DNA of 64,000 nt from Polyangium fumosum (GTDB taxonomy: Bacteria > Myxococcota_A > Polyangia > Polyangiales > Polyangiaceae), in the NCBI RefSeq assembly GCF_005144585.1, contig NZ_SSMQ01000026.1, positions 1-64,000 of the forward strand, in the 5' to 3' direction. The notes below the pieces were generated by a model. It ran no database searches. It was not told where the DNA came from and saw nothing but the letters and a program-made list of their open reading frames with translations. Numbering within the stretch: the stretch's first letter is position 1; the number at the start of each line of letters is the position of its first letter. This document shows, piece after piece, positions 7,886 to 17,408 of this stretch. Position numbers and translations under genes: made by a program.

Positions 7886-9424
7886 ATGCCGCAGCCGCAG
7901 TTGCCGCGCCGCTGGGTCCACCCTGCGCTCCTCGCCATGGTGGCCGTGATCGCGACCTCCGGGCTCGTCTACGAGCTCGTGACGGGCACGCTGGCGAGCT
8001 ACGTGCTGGGCGACTCGGTCACCCAGTTCAGCCTGGTGATCGGCCTGTACTTGTTCGCGATGGGCATTGGCTCGTACCTGTCGAAGTTCCTCGAGGATCG
8101 CCTGCTCGAGCGCTTCGTCGAGATCGAGCTTTGCCTCGCCCTCGCGGGGGGCCTCTCGGCGCCGCTGCTCTTCAAGGTCTACACGGCGGCCGCGGCGTTT
8201 CGCTTCGCGCTCTACGGCGTCGTGGTGCTCGTCGGCACGCTCGTGGGCCTGGAGATCCCGCTGCTCATCCGGCTGCTCCAGTTCTCGGTCGACCTGAAGG
8301 AGCTCGTCGCGCGCGTCCTCACGCTCGACTACGTGGGCGCGTTGATCGCGAGCCTGCTCTTCCCGTCGCTGCTGCTGCCGAAGCTCGGCGTGCACCAGAC
8401 GAGCCTCTTCTTCGGCCTCCTGAACGCGGCCGTGGCGATGCTCGCGACGTTCCTCTTCCCGCTCGATCGCGCCGTCACGATCCGCTTGCGCGCGCAGTGC
8501 TTGCTCATCTTCGGCGTGCTCGCCGCGGTGTTCGGGTTCGTCACGCGGTTCGTCGACCGCGCCGAGACCGTCTATTTCGGCGCGCCGATCCTCTACACGG
8601 CGCAGTCACCCTACCAGCGCGTGGTGATCACGCGCTCGCCGCGCACGACGCGCCTCTTCCTCAACGGCAACCTCCAGTTCTCCTCGGACGACGAGCAGCG
8701 CTACCACGAGGTCCTCGTCCACCCCGCCGTCGCCGCGCTCGGCCGTGATCCGCGCAGCGTGCTCGTGCTCGGCGGCGGGGATGGGCTCGCGGCGCGCGAG
8801 CTGCTTCGTTACCCCTCGATCGAGCGCATCGTGCTCATCGACCTCGACGCCGCGGTCACGGACGCGTTCCGCACGCTGCCCGTCGCGCTGGAGCTGAACG
8901 GCGGAGCCTTGAACGATCCACGCGTCACCGTGCGCAACGAGGACGCGTACAAGTTCCTCGAGGACTCACGCGATTCGTTCGACCTCGCGATCGTCGACTT
9001 CCCCGATCCCTCGAACTACGCCGTCGGCAAGCTCTACACCGACGCGTTCTACCACCTCCTGCGCGAGCGCCTCTCCTTTCGCGGCGTCGCCGTCGTGCAG
9101 GCGACCTCGCCGCAGTACGCGCGTGAGTCGTTCTGGACCATCGTGCAGACGCTCGAAAGCGCGGGCTGGAAGACGGCGCCGCTCCACGTGTACGTGCCGA
9201 GCTTCGGCGACTGGGGCTTCGTGTTGGCGGGCGGCGAAGAACTCGCGGCGCCGGGCGCGCTCCGCATCGAACCCACGAAGCTCCGGTGGCTCGAGTCCTC
9301 GGGGCTGCCCGAGCTCTTCCGCTTCCCGCGCGACATCGGCCGTGTCGAGGCCCCCGTGAACCGGCTGAACGATCAGAAGCTCGTGGCGACCTACGCGCGC
9401 GAGTGGGGCGTCTTCACGCGCTGA
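7886..9424 (+). CDS. Membrane-embedded spermidine-synthase-like protein
   Basis: The N-terminal 215 residues carry about six to seven hydrophobic helices. The C-terminal part is a SAM/decarboxy-SAM-binding Rossmann domain with the spermidine-synthase signature GGGDGLAARELL, then IVLIDLDAAV and IVDFPDPSNYAVGKLY. Classical spermidine synthases transfer an aminopropyl group to putrescine. Membrane-fused members are widespread but their substrate is uncertain. The ATG at 7886 is chosen because AGGAAGG lies upstream and the hydrophobic region begins shortly after it. The stop codon overlaps the start of the next gene (TGATG), so the two are translationally coupled. No speD gene is present in the window. 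Confidence 0.8.
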   Translation: MPQPQLPRRWVHPALLAMVAVIATSGLVYELVTGTLASYVLGDSVTQFSLVIGLYLFAMGIGSYLSKFLEDRLLERFVEIELCLALAGGLSAPLLFKVYTAAAAFRFALYGVVVLVGTLVGLEIPLLIRLLQFSVDLKELVARVLTLDYVGALIASLLFPSLLLPKLGVHQTSLFFGLLNAAVAMLATFLFPLDRAVTIRLRAQCLLIFGVLAAVFGFVTRFVDRAETVYFGAPILYTAQSPYQRVVITRSPRTTRLFLNGNLQFSSDDEQRYHEVLVHPAVAALGRDPRSVLVLGGGDGLAARELLRYPSIERIVLIDLDAAVTDAFRTLPVALELNGGALNDPRVTVRNEDAYKFLEDSRDSFDLAIVDFPDPSNYAVGKLYTDAFYHLLRERLSFRGVAVVQATSPQYARESFWTIVQTLESAGWKTAPLHVYVPSFGDWGFVLAGGEELAAPGALRIEPTKLRWLESSGLPELFRFPRDIGRVEAPVNRLNDQKLVATYAREWGVFTR

Positions 9425-11019
9425 TGGACCGGCGGGCCTTCCTCACAACGGTCGCGGCGGGCTGGATGGTCGACACCATCCTCCCCGGAAAGGCGCCGAT
9501 CGCAGGTCGCATCATCGGCGCCTCGCACGGCGTGGGTCACCTCGTGCGCGACGGCGGTGCGCCCACGCCGAGCGGGCCGCCGGATCGTGCGGATGTCGTC
9601 ATCGTCGGCGCGGGCATCGCCGGCCTCTCCGCGGCGTGGAGGCTCGCGCCCGCGGGGCTCGACGTGCGTGTGCTCGAGCTCGAGCAGTTCCTCGGCGGCA
9701 CGAGCACGTGGGGCGACGACGGCGCCGCGCCGCATCCGTGGGGCGCGCACTACCTCGCGGCGCCGAACCCCGAGGCGCGCGCTGCGCTGCGCCTGCTCGA
9801 ACAGATGGGCGTGGTGAAGGGATGGGATGCGGCGGGTCGCCCGCGCTTCGATCCACGCGTGCTCTGCCACGCGCCGCAAGAGCGCATCTTCTACCGCGGC
9901 GCGTGGCATCCGGGGCTCGTGCCGCAGGACGAGCTCGACGCGCACGATCGTGCCGAGATGGAGCGCTTCTCCCGCTTCGAGGATGAGCTCACCGAGCGCG
10001 TCGGCGCCGACGGCAAGCCCGTCTTCCAGATCCCGCTCGCGTTCTCGTCGCGGGATCCGGACACGCTCGCGCTCGATCGGATCAGCATGCGCGCGTGGCT
10101 CGATCGCGAGGGCTACACCTCGCCGTTCTTGCGCTGGTACGTGCGCTACGCGTGCCTCGACGACTTCGGCGCCGAGCCCGAGGAGGTCTCGGCCTGGGCC
10201 GCGCTGCACTACTTCGCGGGGCGCAAGCTGAAGACACCCGAGCTCGACGGCAGCCACTTCCTCGTGTGGCCCGAGGGCAATGGAAAGCTCGTCCAAGCGC
10301 TCTCCGAACGTGCACGCGCGACGGTCACGCACGGCGCGCTCGTGACGGGCCTCGTCGCGATCGAAGGCGGTCGTGTCGAAGTGCGCTGGCTCGACGTGCG
10401 GGATCGCGCTCCGCGGCGCACGCACGCGCGGGCTGTCGTCGTCGCGGCGCCCGCGTTCGTCACCCGTCGACTCTTCCCTTCGGCTGCGGCGCGCTTGCCC
10501 ACGCGCACGAGCTCACCATGGATCGTCGCGAACATGCACGTCGAGCGCCCGATCGATCCCGACATGGCGTGGGACTCCGTCCTCTACGATGCGGCGGGCC
10601 TCGGCTACGTCGACGCGCGCCATCAGCTCACGGAGCTCTCCGCGCGCACGGTGCTCACGTACTACCGCGCGTACGGCGGGCCCGACGTCGTGGGCGCTCG
10701 AAAAGGCCTCGTCGTCGCGCCGTGGGAGCAGATCGCGAACGACGTGCTGCGTGATCTCGCACCTGCGCATCCGGAGCTGCGTGAGCAGATCACACGCATG
10801 GACGTGTGCGTGTGGGGTCACGCGATGCCACGTCCGCGCCCTGGATTTCTCGGCGAACAGCCCTTCGAACCGCTCGTCTTGCTCGACGAGCGCGTGGCCT
10901 GGGCGCACGCGGATCAGCCTGGCATGGCGCTCTTCGAAGAGTCGCAGGCGTCCGGTGTTCGAGCGGCCGAGGCGCTCGCGCCTGCGCTCGGGATCGCGCT
11001 CGGCTCGACCTGGTTGTGA
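9424..11019 (+). CDS. FAD-dependent amine-oxidase-like oxidoreductase
   Basis: The 531-residue product begins MDRRAFLTTVAAGWMV, a twin-arginine-like leader. The ADP-binding motif VVIVGAGIAGLSAAW follows near residues 58-72, with LELEQFLGGTSTWG after it. This is the NAD(P)-binding-like Rossmann fold of flavin amine oxidases. The C-terminal FAD-contact region is recognisable around HADQPGMALFEESQASGVRAAE. The start overlaps the stop of the spermidine-synthase-like gene, so the pair probably acts in one pathway, perhaps making and oxidising a polyamine-like compound. That pairing is inference. The leader suggests export or membrane association. Confidence 0.8.
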   Translation: MDRRAFLTTVAAGWMVDTILPGKAPIAGRIIGASHGVGHLVRDGGAPTPSGPPDRADVVIVGAGIAGLSAAWRLAPAGLDVRVLELEQFLGGTSTWGDDGAAPHPWGAHYLAAPNPEARAALRLLEQMGVVKGWDAAGRPRFDPRVLCHAPQERIFYRGAWHPGLVPQDELDAHDRAEMERFSRFEDELTERVGADGKPVFQIPLAFSSRDPDTLALDRISMRAWLDREGYTSPFLRWYVRYACLDDFGAEPEEVSAWAALHYFAGRKLKTPELDGSHFLVWPEGNGKLVQALSERARATVTHGALVTGLVAIEGGRVEVRWLDVRDRAPRRTHARAVVVAAPAFVTRRLFPSAAARLPTRTSSPWIVANMHVERPIDPDMAWDSVLYDAAGLGYVDARHQLTELSARTVLTYYRAYGGPDVVGARKGLVVAPWEQIANDVLRDLAPAHPELREQITRMDVCVWGHAMPRPRPGFLGEQPFEPLVLLDERVAWAHADQPGMALFEESQASGVRAAEALAPALGIALGSTWL

Positions 11020-11185
11020 AATCCAGGAAAATCGTAGCCACAAGCACATAACCGACACCTGTTCCCCGCAAATTCGGGGTTCTGGTGGGCTTGCTGGCCT
11101 TCCGGGGGGGGCGTGGGGGTGGGTCTGCGCGGGAAAGGTGACGGGATCTGCTCACCGACCTTGCACGGCCCCCCCCCTACGCGTC

Positions 11186-11191
11186 TACTGT
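11186..11191 (+). promoter_or_regulatory. -10-like hexamer set for a leaderless PP2C transcript
   Basis: TACTGT is followed by TCGGCC and the ATG at 11198. A possible -35 TTGCAC lies 19 nt upstream at 11161-11166. There is no Shine-Dalgarno sequence. The same TA-N3-T, six-base gap, ATG layout recurs at 27965, 30025 and 58897. Confidence 0.45.
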
Positions 11192-11197
11192 TCGGCC

Positions 11198-11974
11198 ATG
11201 CGAACCCGGTTCGCCGGGATGACCGATGTCGGCCTGATGCGGGAGCACAACGAGGACAACCTCCTCGTGATGCCCGAGTACCATGTCGTCGCCGTTGCCG
11301 ACGGAATGGGCGGGCATCGCTCTGGCGATGTAGCAAGCCGGCTGGCTGTCTCCACCCTCTCAGACTTCTTCTCGGTCACCGTCGGTCGCGACGGTACATG
11401 GCCATTTCCTGCCGATCCGAACCTGACGGAGGAGGAGAACTACGTCGTCACGGGCCTGCGACTGGCCAACCGTCGCATCTTCGACCGTTCGCTCAAGACC
11501 ATGGCGGACTTCGGGATGGGCACGACGATCGTGACGGCGATGTTCGACAAGAACGCGACGCGCGTGACCGTGGGTCACGTCGGCGACAGCCGTTGTTACC
11601 GCATCCGAGGCGAGAAGATCACACAGCTCACCCGTGATCATTCGCTCGTCAGCGACGCCCTGCACATGGCGCCGTGGATGACCGAGGAGGAGATCAAGCG
11701 GCTGCCGCCGAACGTGATCACCCGCGCGCTCGGCATCCGCGAGGACGTGCTCGTCGATCTGCTCACCGAGGAGACAGCCGCAGGGGACATCTACCTGCTC
11801 TGCTCCGACGGGCTCTCGGGCCTCGTGAAGGACCCGGAGATCTGCGACATCGTCACGAAGGCCCCGTCGCTCGACGAGGCGTGCCGCGTGCTCATCGAGC
11901 GCGCGAACTTCCACGGCGGACTCGACAACATCACGGTCGTGCTCGCGCGCGTGGAGCCCGAGCAGCAGGGCTGA
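11198..11974 (+). CDS. PP2C-family Ser/Thr protein phosphatase
   Basis: The 258-residue protein spans a complete PP2C (PPM) catalytic domain. It has REHNEDN at residues 15-21, the metal-binding ADGMGGH at 34-40, [41 protein letters not shown] and [11 protein letters not shown]. It should remove phosphate from Ser/Thr residues using two metal ions and so counter the Ser/Thr kinases encoded in this window and elsewhere. No membrane segment is present. A long loop ([12 protein letters not shown]) sits between motifs. The gene has its own upstream region with a -10-like hexamer placed for leaderless initiation. Confidence 0.9.
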   Translation: MRTRFAGMTDVGLMREHNEDNLLVMPEYHVVAVADGMGGHRSGDVASRLAVSTLSDFFSVTVGRDGTWPFPADPNLTEEENYVVTGLRLANRRIFDRSLKTMADFGMGTTIVTAMFDKNATRVTVGHVGDSRCYRIRGEKITQLTRDHSLVSDALHMAPWMTEEEIKRLPPNVITRALGIREDVLVDLLTEETAAGDIYLLCSDGLSGLVKDPEICDIVTKAPSLDEACRVLIERANFHGGLDNITVVLARVEPEQQG

Positions 11975-12025
11975 TCGACCCTCACCTCAGTCCCGCCCCT
12001 CTCCTCAGTCCCGCCCTCTCCCGAA

Positions 12026-12055
12026 CCCCTCTCCCGCAAGCGGGAGAGGGGCTTT
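12026..12055. terminator. Hairpin terminator between convergent genes
   Basis: CCCCTCTCCCG (12026-12036) pairs perfectly with CGGGAGAGGGG (12041-12051), giving an 11-bp stem with a CAAG loop followed by CTTTGC. It lies between the ends of the PP2C and phosphodiesterase genes and could serve both strands. Hairpins of this sequence type are common intergenic elements in many GC-rich genomes. Confidence 0.6.
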
Positions 12056-12102
12056 GCATTTCAGCGGTGCTGGCAGCGGTCGCAGCGCGAGACGCTCGTG
12101 TC

Positions 12103-12870
12103 CTAGAGCAAGAACTGATCGCCGATCTTCATCACTTCGAGGCTCACGCCTTCGAGCGCGGCGCACTCGCGCTCCACCTCGGCCTGGAACACCGGCTTGA
12201 TGTGGTAGAGCAGCGTCGGCAAATCCTGCGGGCGGCGTAGCTTCTTCAGATCGGCGCGCAGCGTCTGCGGCGTGTGATGACCACTCACCGTGGCGAGCCG
12301 CTGCTCCCGGTTCGGAAAGCTCACCTCCATCAAGAGCGCGCGCAGGTTCGGCTGCTCGTCGAGCACCTGCCACAGCCGATCCGTGGGGCCCGTGTCACCG
12401 CTGTACGCGATGGCGCCGCCCGGCGTCTCGATCACGAACGCGGCCGACTCGATCGTGTGACTCACCATGATCGCGCGGACATTGCAGCCCGCGAGCGGCG
12501 CCGGGGTCTCCGGCGAGAGCTCGAGGTAGCGGATCGTCGGGTTGTCCGGCGTCGGGATCGTCGCGAAGTCGGGCCAGAGCTCGTTGTTGAAGAAGTGCTG
12601 CCGCAGGATGCGGATCGTCTCGCGCGTGCCCGCGACGATGAGCGGAGGCGCGCCCATCTGACAGCGGTTGTCCGCGAGCGTCGCGAGGTCGCGGATGTGA
12701 TCGAGGTGCGCGTGACTGACGAGGCACCCTTCGAGCTTGAGCTGCCCCTCGACTTCGAGGCCACTCGTGAGGGATCCCGCGTCGATCGCCAGACGCTCGT
12801 CGAGGATGAAGGCGCTCGTGCGGTGCTTCGGAGTCTCGCCGCCGTGGCAACCGATGACGCGGAGATCCAC
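12103..12870 (-). CDS. Class II cyclic-nucleotide phosphodiesterase (metallo-beta-lactamase fold)
   Basis: The 255-residue protein has the metal site HAHLDH at residues 53-58 and LSPETPAPL, then VSHTIESAAFVIETPGG, YSGDTGPTD and a late histidine region (SGHHTPQTL). Together these fit the PDE1/CpdP class II phosphodiesterases, which hydrolyse cAMP or cGMP. It starts at GTG with GGGGAAGG upstream, 5 bp after the stop of the Crp-like gene, so the two form an operon. The likely role is to control the ligand level for that regulator. Nucleotide preference is not readable. Confidence 0.75.
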   Translation of the reverse strand: MDLRVIGCHGGETPKHRTSAFILDERLAIDAGSLTSGLEVEGQLKLEGCLVSHAHLDHIRDLATLADNRCQMGAPPLIVAGTRETIRILRQHFFNNELWPDFATIPTPDNPTIRYLELSPETPAPLAGCNVRAIMVSHTIESAAFVIETPGGAIAYSGDTGPTDRLWQVLDEQPNLRALLMEVSFPNREQRLATVSGHHTPQTLRADLKKLRRPQDLPTLLYHIKPVFQAEVERECAALEGVSLEVMKIGDQFLL

Positions 12871-12875
12871 GTCGC

Positions 12876-13523
12876 TCAGCCTTCCCCGCCGAACTTCTGC
12901 GGCATCTCGAGGAACTCGACGAAGTCCTGGAGCCTGCCGACGTCGGCGACGACGATGCCCCCCGGGACCTCACTGGCGAGGCGCAACCTGCGCAGCCGCA
13001 GCATCACATCGGAGGCCGCGACCGCGTCCACGCCGACGTCACGCGCGAGATCCTCCGCCCGCGTGCGGATCAGGATCCCTTCGGCCGTCTTCTCGCCGAA
13101 GGCCTCCGCGTTCCGCGCCAGCGCGAGCATGATCCGGGCCTTCGGATCGCGGTGCATCAGCACCTCGATCAACGCGTCGGCCGAGTCGAGCCGCTTCGCG
13201 AGCTTCTTGATCAGCCGCATCGCGATCTCGGCGTTGACCGCGACCATCTTCTCGAGCGTCCTCGCCTCGACCAGCAGACACCGCGTCGTCTCGACGACCG
13301 TCGCCGTCGCGCTGCGCGGCTTGCCGTTCAGGATCGCCAGCTCGCCGAGGAACTCGCCTGGGCCGAGCATCGCGATCACGCGCTCCTCGCCCGCGATCAT
13401 CTTCGTGATGCGGACGGAGCCGGTCTGGATCACGTACATCACATCGCCGGGATCGCCCTCGCGGCACAGTATGTCCCCGGCCGAGAACTCGCGGCCAAAC
13501 CGGGCGAAGAGCGGGTCCGACAT
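12876..13523 (-). CDS. Crp/Fnr-type cyclic-nucleotide-binding regulator
   Basis: Residues 10-115 form a cyclic-nucleotide-binding beta barrel, with the phosphate-binding cassette GPGEFLGELAILNGKPRSATATV around residues 54-76. The Gly-Glu-Leu-Ala and Arg-Ser-Ala residues that contact the cyclic phosphate are present. A long dimer helix follows (MVAVNAEIAMRLIKKLAKRLDSAD). The C-terminus (RTRAEDLARDVGVDAVAASDVMLRLRRLRL) is a winged helix-turn-helix, so DNA binding is likely. It is co-transcribed with the phosphodiesterase gene. The promoter at 13534-13563 places transcription at the start codon, and no ribosome site is present. Confidence 0.8.
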   Translation of the reverse strand: MSDPLFARFGREFSAGDILCREGDPGDVMYVIQTGSVRITKMIAGEERVIAMLGPGEFLGELAILNGKPRSATATVVETTRCLLVEARTLEKMVAVNAEIAMRLIKKLAKRLDSADALIEVLMHRDPKARIMLALARNAEAFGEKTAEGILIRTRAEDLARDVGVDAVAASDVMLRLRRLRLASEVPGGIVVADVGRLQDFVEFLEMPQKFGGEG

Positions 13524-13533
13524 CGTGGGGGGG

Positions 13534-13563
13534 AGTTTACCGCCATACGGCAGGCCGGGTCAA
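13534..13563 (-). promoter_or_regulatory. Candidate promoter of the Crp-like/phosphodiesterase operon
   Basis: Minus strand: TTGACC (13558-13563), 18 nt, TAAACT (13534-13539), then 10 nt to the ATG. The predicted start of transcription lies within a few bases of the start codon, and the intervening CCCCCCC-ACG has no Shine-Dalgarno match. Confidence 0.5.
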
Positions 13564-13593
13564 AAACCGGAGGCCTGGACGCCGCGGTCTTCG

Positions 13594-13635
13594 AAAAACG
13601 AAAGCCCCGGACGCAGCAGGCGCCCGAGGCTCTCG
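13594..13635 (-). terminator. groEL terminator
   Basis: On the minus strand a 16-bp stem (13620-13635 with 13599-13614, a few G-U pairs) closes a five-base loop and is followed by TTTTT (13594-13598). It begins 26 bp after the groEL stop codon. This is a classic intrinsic terminator and separates groESL from the Crp-like operon. Confidence 0.85.
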
Positions 13636-13661
13636 TGTTGGCTTGTGGGCTCGCGGGGCGA

Positions 13662-15398
<1,737 letters not shown>

Positions 15399-15704
15399 TC
15401 AGCTCGCGGCGCCTTCGCCGCCGGTGATCGCGAGCAGGTCGTCCTCGCGCAGGAGCACGTAGTCCTCGCCGTCGATCTTCACCTCGTTGCCGGCGTACTT
15501 GCCGAAGAGGACGACGTCGCCGACCTTGATGTCGAGCGGCCGGAGCTTGCCGTCGCGGAGCAGCTTGCCGTTGCCCACGGCCACCACGCGCCCCTCGATG
15601 GGCTTCTCCTTGGCCGAATCCGGGATGATGATCCCACCCTTCGTCTGGGTCTCGCTCTCGAGACGCTTGACCACGATGCGGTCGTGCAGCGGCCTGATCT
15701 TCAT
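15399..15704 (-). CDS. groS: 10-kDa co-chaperonin GroES
   Basis: The 101-residue protein reads [16 protein letters not shown] at the start and has the mobile-loop region [17 protein letters not shown] and the core [26 protein letters not shown] and DDLLAI. It caps the GroEL ring. The ATG at 15704 is preceded by AGAGGAAG. Length and motifs are normal for the family. Confidence 0.97.
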   Translation of the reverse strand: MKIRPLHDRIVVKRLESETQTKGGIIIPDSAKEKPIEGRVVAVGNGKLLRDGKLRPLDIKVGDVVLFGKYAGNEVKIDGEDYVLLREDDLLAITGGEGAAS

Positions 15705-15835
15705 GATGGCTTCCTCTATCGTCTGTTGCGGGCCCCGGCGGGCCGACTCCCCCCGGCCGTGGCTCTTGGCCACGGAGGGTGTCGAGCACCAACGCCGCTG
15801 GCACTCGGCTATGCCGGTGGCTAAAACCGGCCCGG

Positions 15836-15863
15836 AAAATAGATCCCCCCTTTCCACCGTCAA
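15836..15863 (-). promoter_or_regulatory. groESL promoter
   Basis: Minus strand: TTGACG (15858-15863), 16 nt, TATTTT (15836-15841), about 130 nt before the groES start. This is a housekeeping-type promoter. The heat-shock sigma-32 pattern is not evident. Confidence 0.55.
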
Positions 15864-16031
15864 GCCCACCCTGGACCGGCCGGTCGTTTTTCCGGAGGGC
15901 GGCGTACGTCCCGGAAGCACCCCGAACGACCTGGTTCGGGTGCACGGAGGACGGCGGGAGGACGAGCCCGGCCAAGACGGACGGAATTTCCAAGCGATCT
16001 CAAGCTGTTCCGAACAAACGACAAGAAGCGC

Positions 16032-16059
16032 TTGACAGGACCGACGGTTCGGCTAAGTT
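16032..16059 (+). promoter_or_regulatory. tRNA operon promoter
   Basis: TTGACA (16032-16037), 16 nt, TAAGTT (16054-16059), about 80 nt ahead of the first tRNA. The -35 matches the consensus exactly. Confidence 0.65.
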
Positions 16060-16141
16060 GCGCGGCCCGTGGACGACGGAGCGATTGCTCCGGTGTTCCG
16101 CCGGTCCCTTGGTCCGCAGGGCCTGGGGAGAGCCGATCCTT

Positions 16142-16212
<71 letters not shown>

Positions 16213-16254
16213 CCCGAAGTCGGCTAAGAAGTGTCGCCGACGGATTTGAAAACT

Positions 16255-16329
16255 GGTCCCATCGTCTAGCGGTTAGGACGCCGGCCTCTCACGTCGGTAA
16301 CGCGGGTTCAATTCCCGCTGGGATCGCCA
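16255..16329 (+). tRNA. tRNA-Glu (CTC)
   Basis: The acceptor GGTCCCA (16255-16261) pairs with TGGGATC, the anticodon loop CTCTCAC sits on CCGGC/GTCGG, and the T-arm contains GGTTCAATTCC. The anticodon CTC reads GAG. Unlike the neighbouring tRNA-Gln, the terminal CCA is encoded (16327-16329). The two genes are 42 bp apart and share a promoter and terminator. Confidence 0.95.
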
Positions 16330-16350
16330 GGTAAAACAGAAACAGCGAAC

Positions 16351-16380
16351 AACGGCACCTTCGGGTGCCGTTTTCGTTTT
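16351..16380 (+). terminator. tRNA operon terminator
   Basis: AACGGCACC (16351-16359), TTCG tetraloop, GGTGCCGTT (16364-16372), followed by a T-rich run ending TTCGTTTT. This is a textbook intrinsic terminator 21 bp after the tRNA-Glu gene. Confidence 0.92.
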
Positions 16381-16468
16381 GTGCCTTTGTTTCCGGACCT
16401 CGCTTCGGCCCGGCCGGCGCAAAAGACGCGAGGTTGCGCACGCGGTCCTCTTTTGAGAGAGAGGACGC

Positions 16469-17407
16469 ATGAAGGCGCTCCAGTGCACAGAAAACGGCGT
16501 CGTCCTCGCCGACGTCCCCGATCCCGCGCCCGCGCCGGGCGAGGCCATCGTCAAGGTCCTGTCGGCCGGAATCTGCAATACCGACCAGGAGCTCGCCCGC
16601 GGCTACATGGGCTTTCGCGGCGTGCTCGGCCACGAGGTCCTCGGCCTGCACGCGGGCAAGCGTGTCGTCATGGAGATCAATTGCGCCTGCGGGAGCTGCG
16701 CGACCTGCCGCGCGGGCGGGCGTAACCATTGCCCCACGCGCACCGTGCTCGGGATCCTCGGCCGTGACGGCGGAATCGCCGAATTCGTACGGATCCCCGA
16801 GGAGAACCTGCATGTCTTGCCGGACGTGATCCCCGACGAGAGCGCAGCCTTCATCGAGCCGCTCGCCGCCGCGCTGCATGCCTTCGACGAGGCCGCGCCC
16901 CGGCCGGGGGATCGCGTTTGCCTGCTCGGCGACGGCAAGCTCGGCCTGCTCACGGGGCTCGCCCTCGCAGCGCGGCGCGGGGATCTCGGCCGCGCCGTCG
17001 CCGTCGGCCGGCACCAGGACAAACTCGCGATCCTCGAAGCCGCCGGGCTCGACGTCGCGCTCGAATCCGATTTTTCCGAGGCGGGGTTCGACCTCGTCGT
17101 CGAGGCGACCGGCCAGCCTGCGGGGCTCGCCCGCGCGCTCGCCATCGTGAAGCCGCGCGGCACGATCATCCTCAAGAGCACATATGCAGGCGTTGCGAAC
17201 ATCGACCTCGCGCCCGCCGTCATCAACGAGAACAAGATCATCGGCTCGCGTTGCGGCGATTTTCAGCGCGCCATCGACGTGCTCGCCCGCGGCAGCGTCG
17301 ACCCGCGCCCGCTCCTTTCGGCGCGGTATCCGCTCGCGGACGCCGCGCGCGCGTTCGCACGCGCCGCCGAGCCGGGCGTCTTGAAGGTGCTCGTCTTGCC
17401 GTCTTGA
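16469..17407 (+). CDS. Zinc-dependent alcohol dehydrogenase-family (MDR) protein
   Basis: The 312-residue protein has the catalytic-zinc residues Cys36 (GICNTDQE) and His55-Glu56 (LGHEVLG). It has a structural-zinc cysteine cluster at residues 72-88 (NCACGSCATCRAGGRNHC) and a nucleotide-binding fold (VCLLGDGKLGLLTGLAL), followed by VVEATGQPAGL. It should oxidise or reduce an alcohol or polyol with NAD(P). The glycine motif is GDGKLG, where GxGxxG is usual. The substrate is unknown. At 312 residues it is shorter than the usual 340-360. The start has GAGAGAGGA upstream, downstream of the tRNA terminator. It ends 1 bp before the convergent phosphoesterase gene. Confidence 0.8.
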   Translation: MKALQCTENGVVLADVPDPAPAPGEAIVKVLSAGICNTDQELARGYMGFRGVLGHEVLGLHAGKRVVMEINCACGSCATCRAGGRNHCPTRTVLGILGRDGGIAEFVRIPEENLHVLPDVIPDESAAFIEPLAAALHAFDEAAPRPGDRVCLLGDGKLGLLTGLALAARRGDLGRAVAVGRHQDKLAILEAAGLDVALESDFSEAGFDLVVEATGQPAGLARALAIVKPRGTIILKSTYAGVANIDLAPAVINENKIIGSRCGDFQRAIDVLARGSVDPRPLLSARYPLADAARAFARAAEPGVLKVLVLPS

Positions 17408-17408
17408 A

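Larger units (their letters stand above)
15705..16141. other. Divergent regulatory region between groES and the tRNA genes
   Basis: These 437 bases hold no gene. They carry the groESL promoter on the minus strand (15836-15863) and the tRNA promoter on the plus strand (16032-16059). Between them I see no clear CIRCE or other operator. Confidence 0.6.

Noticed and set aside
11064-11079. CCCCG/CGGGG hairpin as terminator after the FAD oxidase gene
   Set aside because: The stem is only 5 bp and no T-run follows.
15781-15812. CIRCE-like inverted repeat upstream of groES
   Set aside because: GAGTGCC-N9-GGTGCTC has the 9-bp spacing, but the halves are in the wrong order and pair only partly.
15800-15816. 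Sigma-54-type promoter (TGGCACTCGGCTATGC)
   Set aside because: The GG and GC elements are 11 bases apart where 10 is required, and no gene follows closely on that strand.
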